Source of the DNA: BMS3ABIN04 sp964553325
GTDB taxonomy: Bacteria > Bacteroidota > Ignavibacteria > Ignavibacteriales > Melioribacteraceae
DNA: 64,000 bases
Reading direction: 5' to 3'
Assembly (NCBI GenBank): GCA_964553325.1
Contig: CAZKKI010000071.1
Location: 1-64,000, forward strand
The position numbers and the translations under genes are program-made. Positions 62,700 through 64,000 of this stretch are shown piece after piece (the stretch's first letter is position 1; the number at the start of each line of letters is the position of its first letter). The notes under the pieces are model-generated. The model did not search any database, was not told the origin of the DNA, and saw nothing but the letters and a program-made list of their open reading frames with translations.

Positions 62700-64000
62700 A
62701 TGTCCAATGTAAAAAATCAATACAGCATCAAAAACATTTCAAATGTGGAAAAATATTATTTGTCTTTGTCGGGCAAAAAGTTAATTTATGCACCTACCGA
62801 AAAAATTCCGGTTATACAAGTTCCTAATTTTCCCGAACTCGGTAAGCTAACGGCATTAAGGTTCATCGAATGGGCTCAAAACAATAAAGGCGGGGTTATT
62901 TCTTTGCCGACCGGCAAGACGCCGGAGCATTTCATTAAATGGGTTTCGTACTTTATAAATAAGTGGAATACGAAAAAAGCTCAAAGGGAAATGGGCGAGG
63001 TAGGTATTAACACTTCTAAAAAACCGGATATGAAAAGTCTGTATTTCGTACAGATCGATGAGTTTTATCCGATTGATTCGAAACAGCATAACAGCTTTTA
63101 TTACTATATCAACAAATATTATATGAAAGGATTGAATCTCGATCCTAAAAAAGCAATGTTGATAAATGTGAATGAAATCGGTACTGCAGAGAATTTACCG
63201 CTTTCGGAAATATTTCCCGGTCAAAAAGTCGATTTATCATTAAGAACAAGATTTGCCTCAAATCGATTGGAGCGCTTGCAAAAACGAACGATTGAAATTG
63301 TCGACGAGTTTTGTACAAACTATGAAAGTAAAATTCGCGAGATGGGCGGAATAGGTTTTTTCCTGGGCGGAATTGGTCCCGACGGTCATATCGGTTTTAA
63401 CGTAAAGGGAAGCGATCATTATTCTACTACAAGATTAACCGAAACTAATTACGAAACGCAAGCGGCTTCGGCAACGGATTTGGGAGGCATTGAAGTTGCT
63501 AGAAACAGATTGGTAATTACAATCGGACTTAACACGATTACTTACAACAAAGATGCAACCGCAATTATAATTGCGGCAGGTGAAGCAAAAGCAAATATTG
63601 TGAGAGATTCGATTGAAAATTCTCCTTCCAACGAACATCCGGCAACGGTTTTACAAAAATTAAAAAATGCAAGATTTTATCTAACAAACGGCGCTTCGCT
63701 TAGATTAACCGAACGAAGATTAGTTGATATGAAAGCCGAAAAACCCTTATCCCAAGCTTCGATTGAAAGAGCAATAATTAATTTGGCTAAAGAAAAACAG
63801 AAACAAGTAAAGGATTTAACGAAGAGGGATTACGAATCGAATAAGTTTACTAAGCTGGTTTTGAAAAGAACAAGAAAAACACCCAAGCAACTTAACGAAT
63901 TGGTTAGAGGTGAAGTTGAAAAAAGGTTTAATAAAGGTTTGAAATATTTAAAAGGTGAAACAATTCTGCACACCGCTCCGCATCACGATGATATTATGTT
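62700..64000 (+). CDS. NagB-like plus PIG-L fusion protein, 3' end cut by the window
   Basis: The frame runs from ATG at 62700 (a TAA sits directly before it) to the window end, 433 codons. Residues about 1-320 are glucosamine-6-phosphate deaminase-like: GGVISLPTGKTPEHFIKW, SLYFVQIDEFYPI, FFLGGIGPDGHIGFNVKG with the catalytic GxDGHIxFN. After a basic linker the last residues TILHTAPHHDDIML are the start of a PIG-L/LmbE-type deacetylase with its zinc-binding motif. Bacteroidetes have this combined protein of about 650 residues, which may deacetylate and deaminate amino sugars. Only the beginning of the second domain is visible. Confidence 0.88.
   Translation, partial: MSNVKNQYSIKNISNVEKYYLSLSGKKLIYAPTEKIPVIQVPNFPELGKLTALRFIEWAQNNKGGVISLPTGKTPEHFIKWVSYFINKWNTKKAQREMGEVGINTSKKPDMKSLYFVQIDEFYPIDSKQHNSFYYYINKYYMKGLNLDPKKAMLINVNEIGTAENLPLSEIFPGQKVDLSLRTRFASNRLERLQKRTIEIVDEFCTNYESKIREMGGIGFFLGGIGPDGHIGFNVKGSDHYSTTRLTETNYETQAASATDLGGIEVARNRLVITIGLNTITYNKDATAIIIAAGEAKANIVRDSIENSPSNEHPATVLQKLKNARFYLTNGASLRLTERRLVDMKAEKPLSQASIERAIINLAKEKQKQVKDLTKRDYESNKFTKLVLKRTRKTPKQLNELVRGEVEKRFNKGLKYLKGETILHTAPHHDDIM

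Overview
The window looks like a stretch of AT-rich chromosome from a free-living member of the Ignavibacteria/Chlorobi/Bacteroidetes lineage. The evidence is a type IX secretion sorting domain on a large secreted glycosidase, the short Bacteroidetes-type RNA polymerase omega subunit, a NagB-PIG-L fusion of the Bacteroidetes kind, many lipoproteins with LxxC signals, and promoter motifs of the TAnnTTTG type. Ignavibacteria (Melioribacter-like) is my best guess, from the style of the proteins and not from a search. No tRNA, rRNA, CRISPR array, prophage, transposase or intact insertion sequence was seen.

Layout. 1-8.9 kb: the end of a DUF4932-like protein, a three-gene ABC importer of the ferric-iron/thiamine type, a LamG/DUF1080-like lipoprotein, MarC, a PHB-depolymerase-like esterase, a decayed katG 3' end and an acyl-CoA synthetase preceded by a perfect inverted repeat. 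8.9-19.3 kb: accessory genes, including two gene remnants, an MscS channel, a methyltransferase / small alarmone hydrolase / alpha-beta hydrolase / membrane protein cluster, a beta-barrel protein and a minus-strand pair of metal-like proteins. 19.4-25.3 kb: a U32 protein with its own ferredoxin, lgt, a TolB-like lipoprotein and an RsmF-like rRNA methyltransferase. 25.4-35.9 kb: a five-PAS soluble histidine kinase, anmK, endonuclease IV, a repeat lipoprotein, and the minus operon udg-dnaB-DUF1460. 35.9-45 kb: yicC-gmk-rpoZ on the minus strand, divergent from rplM-rpsI-rpsB-tsf-pyrH-frr and then maeB. 45-64 kb: an L,D-transpeptidase homologue lacking its cysteine, a BamA/TamA-like protein, an acuABC-like protein-acetylation operon, a sigma-like factor, a T9SS glycosidase, a giant M1-M28-PDZ peptidase, a hemerythrin, a CopD-like protein, a dehydrogenase and the start of the NagB-PIG-L gene.

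How the parts fit. The cleanest functional unit is 47.8-52.0 kb. A GNAT acetyltransferase fused to a probably inactive NDP-forming acyl-CoA synthetase, a CBS-ACT sensor and an AcuC deacetylase form one tight transcription unit, which fits reversible lysine acetylation of central metabolism. The other notable points are a guanylate kinase whose only sensible start is ATT, a structured leader before rpsB, the Cys-to-Ser change in the L,D-transpeptidase, a DUF1572 gene split by one stop codon, and a TTCGTACGAA palindrome found in two separate intergenic regions. The whole annotation was done by reading; family names come from recognised motifs and have not been checked against a database.
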